DNA of 8,651 nt from Planctomicrobium sp. (lineage in GTDB: Bacteria > Planctomycetota > Planctomycetia > Planctomycetales > Planctomycetaceae), in assembly GCA_029259835.1 (NCBI GenBank), contig JAJDEL010000291.1:1-8651 (forward strand). The letters run 5' to 3'. Shown here in pieces: positions 7,246 to 8,651 of this stretch (position 1 is its first letter; every line of letters begins with the position of its first letter). The translations under genes were made by a program, and so were the position numbers. Under the pieces are notes generated by a model, which had not been told where the DNA came from, made no database searches, and worked only from the letters and a program-made list of their open reading frames with translations.

Positions 7246-8649
7246 TTATTCTTCCGTCGTTTTTGCTTCTTTTGGTGAAACGAGACGAATCGCGATGAAC
7301 ATCGGTGCCATACCAACGGCCATGACAATCCACCACGCCCAGGGAGTCATCATATTTTCTCCCAGGCTAAAGAATGTCGATTGCTCCACAAACGCTTTGG
7401 CAACTTCATCGTTCATGTGTTCGGCTACGGCGACTCCTCCGACGGCGATGTCGCGGGCGACCGCAACTCCTCCCATCGCGGCTTTCCAGGCGACAGCCAT
7501 TCCACCGAAACAGAGGTATCCCAAACTGGCTCCACCGAGAGACCACACTCCCAAGGAAAATCCACCTAGAGCAAGGCCGCCTATTGCCATTCCACCCATT
7601 GAAATCAAGCCAATGCCGACCGCTCCAACCGCGATCCCACCAACGGAAATACTGCCGGAGGCGAACAGCACGCCATAAGCGATATCGCCAATTGCAATCC
7701 AACCGACCGCAGGTTGATGCTTTCTTCCGATGGCATTCGCTCCATTGAAGCGTATGCAAAGCAATGGGAGTCCCAGAAGTCGAGCATTCGACTCATACTC
7801 GCGTGAAGCTTGCACTGTTTGCATAAATCGAGGGAGTTGTTTTATCGACTCGCCAGTCGGATCATCGATAGTTCCATCTTCACGGCGAATTTGGGCCAGC
7901 CGACGATTCCCCCAGAAGATCAATCCGAAGAGCGAGACCACATAGAACAGAATGAAAAGGGTCACACAGGCAGCAAATGCTCCTGGATGAGTTTTGGCCA
8001 TACTCGTCCCAAGCCAAATGATCGAACAAAGGCCAGTCCCGACGATGACGACCAGCACCAACGTCCACAACGTCATGCGTTTGATATACGCTCGCTCTCG
8101 ATCAGAGCGTGCTGATTTCATGCTCATCGAATAGCCAAACCAACCGCCCAGCAGGCCAGCAATCGGCCCCAAGATCGCGCCTGTCAAACCGACCACGCTG
8201 GCGGCGCTCGCTCCTTTCGCTGTCGTAACCGTCGTCACTGTCAACGTTGCTGCTTTTGCCGTACTCGACATCACCGGCAATGCCGCCAGGACGCCCAGCG
8301 TAAAGGCTCGCGTTGGAATCGTGCGCCGCAGTCCACGTTCTACTTTTAATGCGACTTCTTCTTGAAGCATTTTCCGCCCACGTGAGAGACGCTGCTTGAC
8401 AGCATCCGGAGACAACTCCAAAAGTTCCGCGACTCGCGCTACCGACTCTTCTTCTCGATAGAACAGCACCAACGGTTCTCGGTACTGCTCCGGCAATTCA
8501 TCAATCACACTATCGAGTAGATCGATCTCTTCCTGCGCGATGGAAACCGTGACCGGGTCTTCTGTTTGACTGTCGGTCGGACTCACTGTTTCAATTGCTG
8601 TCGCAGCTTGCAAAACATCATGTTGATGGCGACGAACACGGTTTCGAGA
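7246..8649 (-). CDS. ECF-type RNA polymerase sigma factor with large membrane-embedded C-terminal domain (5' end outside window)
   Basis: The frame is open to the right edge. The visible start-like TTG at 8613 is probably internal, because the residues before it (SRNRVRRHQHDV) look like the end of sigma region 2. Residue numbers below count from that TTG. Sigma region 4 spans about 26-92, with LPEQYREPLVLFYREE and the helix-turn-helix VAELLELSPDAVKQRLSRGRKML that contacts the -35 element. A stretch with TRAFTLGVLAALP and an Ala/Thr-rich segment follows, then GPIAGLLGGWFGYSMSMKSARSDRERAYIKR. Membrane helices are likely at about 138-163, 182-202, 211-234 and 424-442. Residues 305-397 form a glycine pentad repeat. 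The layout recalls the planctomycete ECF sigma factors with long C-terminal extensions described as ECF01-Gob. The extension presumably tethers the sigma factor to the membrane or acts as a built-in anti-sigma domain; this is inference. No separate anti-sigma gene is visible downstream, where the convergent kinase begins. Confidence 0.9.
   Translation of the reverse strand, partial: SRNRVRRHQHDVLQAATAIETVSPTDSQTEDPVTVSIAQEEIDLLDSVIDELPEQYREPLVLFYREEESVARVAELLELSPDAVKQRLSRGRKMLQEEVALKVERGLRRTIPTRAFTLGVLAALPVMSSTAKAATLTVTTVTTAKGASAASVVGLTGAILGPIAGLLGGWFGYSMSMKSARSDRERAYIKRMTLWTLVLVVIVGTGLCSIIWLGTSMAKTHPGAFAACVTLFILFYVVSLFGLIFWGNRRLAQIRREDGTIDDPTGESIKQLPRFMQTVQASREYESNARLLGLPLLCIRFNGANAIGRKHQPAVGWIAIGDIAYGVLFASGSISVGGIAVGAVGIGLISMGGMAIGGLALGGFSLGVWSLGGASLGYLCFGGMAVAWKAAMGGVAVARDIAVGGVAVAEHMNDEVAKAFVEQSTFFSLGENMMTPWAWWIVMAVGMAPMFIAIRLVSPKEAKTTEE
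7423..7701 (-). repeat. Tandem five-residue glycine repeat inside the sigma factor's C-terminal domain
   Basis: Counting from the TTG at 8613, residues 305-397 fall into successive units of five of the form [G/x]-x-[A/S/G]-[hydrophobic]-G: SISVG, GIAVG, AVGIG, LISMG, GMAIG, GLALG, GFSLG, VWSLG, GASLG, YLCFG, then looser copies GMAVA, GGVAV and again GGVAV. The strict period suggests a regular solenoid or packed glycine-zipper structure. It differs from classical pentapeptide repeats (A-[DN]-L-x-x) because Gly rather than a polar residue recurs. At DNA level the repeat is diverged, so it is an old, protein-level repeat. Confidence 0.8.
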
Positions 8650-8651
8650 AA

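Noticed and set aside
7295..7748. Plus-strand open frames opposite the sigma factor's repeat region
   Set aside because: Their Pro/Thr/Ile or Arg-rich repeats simply mirror the glycine pentads on the other strand; no ribosome-binding site or recognisable domain.
8611..8613. TTG at 8613 as the true start of the sigma factor
   Set aside because: The frame stays open to the window edge and the preceding residues resemble sigma region 2, so the gene most likely starts outside the window.
1..8651. Mobile element, CRISPR array, tRNA/rRNA, defence or biosynthetic cluster
   Set aside because: No transposase or integrase motifs, no regularly spaced DNA repeats, no cloverleaf or rRNA sequence, and no clustered enzymes of a shared pathway were seen.

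Overview
The window looks like chromosomal DNA of a planctomycete (order Planctomycetales, with base composition close to even by eye). Three gene types point there: a Hanks-type Ser/Thr kinase with a C-terminal domain resembling DUF1080, an ECF sigma factor with a very long membrane-embedded C-terminal extension, and a PL10-type pectate lyase. Small exported proteins with EF-hands or low-complexity segments fit the same group. This is inference from gene content; there is no rRNA or other taxonomic marker here.

Layout, left to right: (1) the 3' end of an FtsK/SpoIIIE DNA translocase gene (+), with a perfect 10-bp hairpin spanning its stop codon; (2) an exported, probably outer-membrane beta-barrel protein of unknown function with a striking Ser/acidic/basic/His-Asp N-terminal segment (+); (3) a secreted pectate lyase-like protein on the minus strand, convergent with (2) and closed by a good intrinsic terminator; (4) divergent from it, a single-pass membrane protein with two EF-hand loops (+); (5) a thioredoxin/peroxiredoxin-like lipoprotein with a CPYC motif (+); (6) a transmembrane Ser/Thr kinase with an extracytoplasmic DUF1080-like domain (+); (7) convergent with the kinase, a sigma factor of the ECF type on the minus strand that runs off the right edge and carries a large membrane domain with a five-residue glycine repeat.

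Genes 4-6 are collinear, but the gaps of about 230 and 86 bases leave it open whether they form one transcript. There is no obvious multi-gene operon, mobile element, CRISPR array, RNA gene or defence island. The window reads as ordinary housekeeping and signalling chromosome. The most unusual items are the architecture of the sigma factor, the kinase with its carbohydrate-enzyme-like sensor domain, and the charge-block segment of the putative outer-membrane protein. No gene-free stretch exceeds 300 bases.
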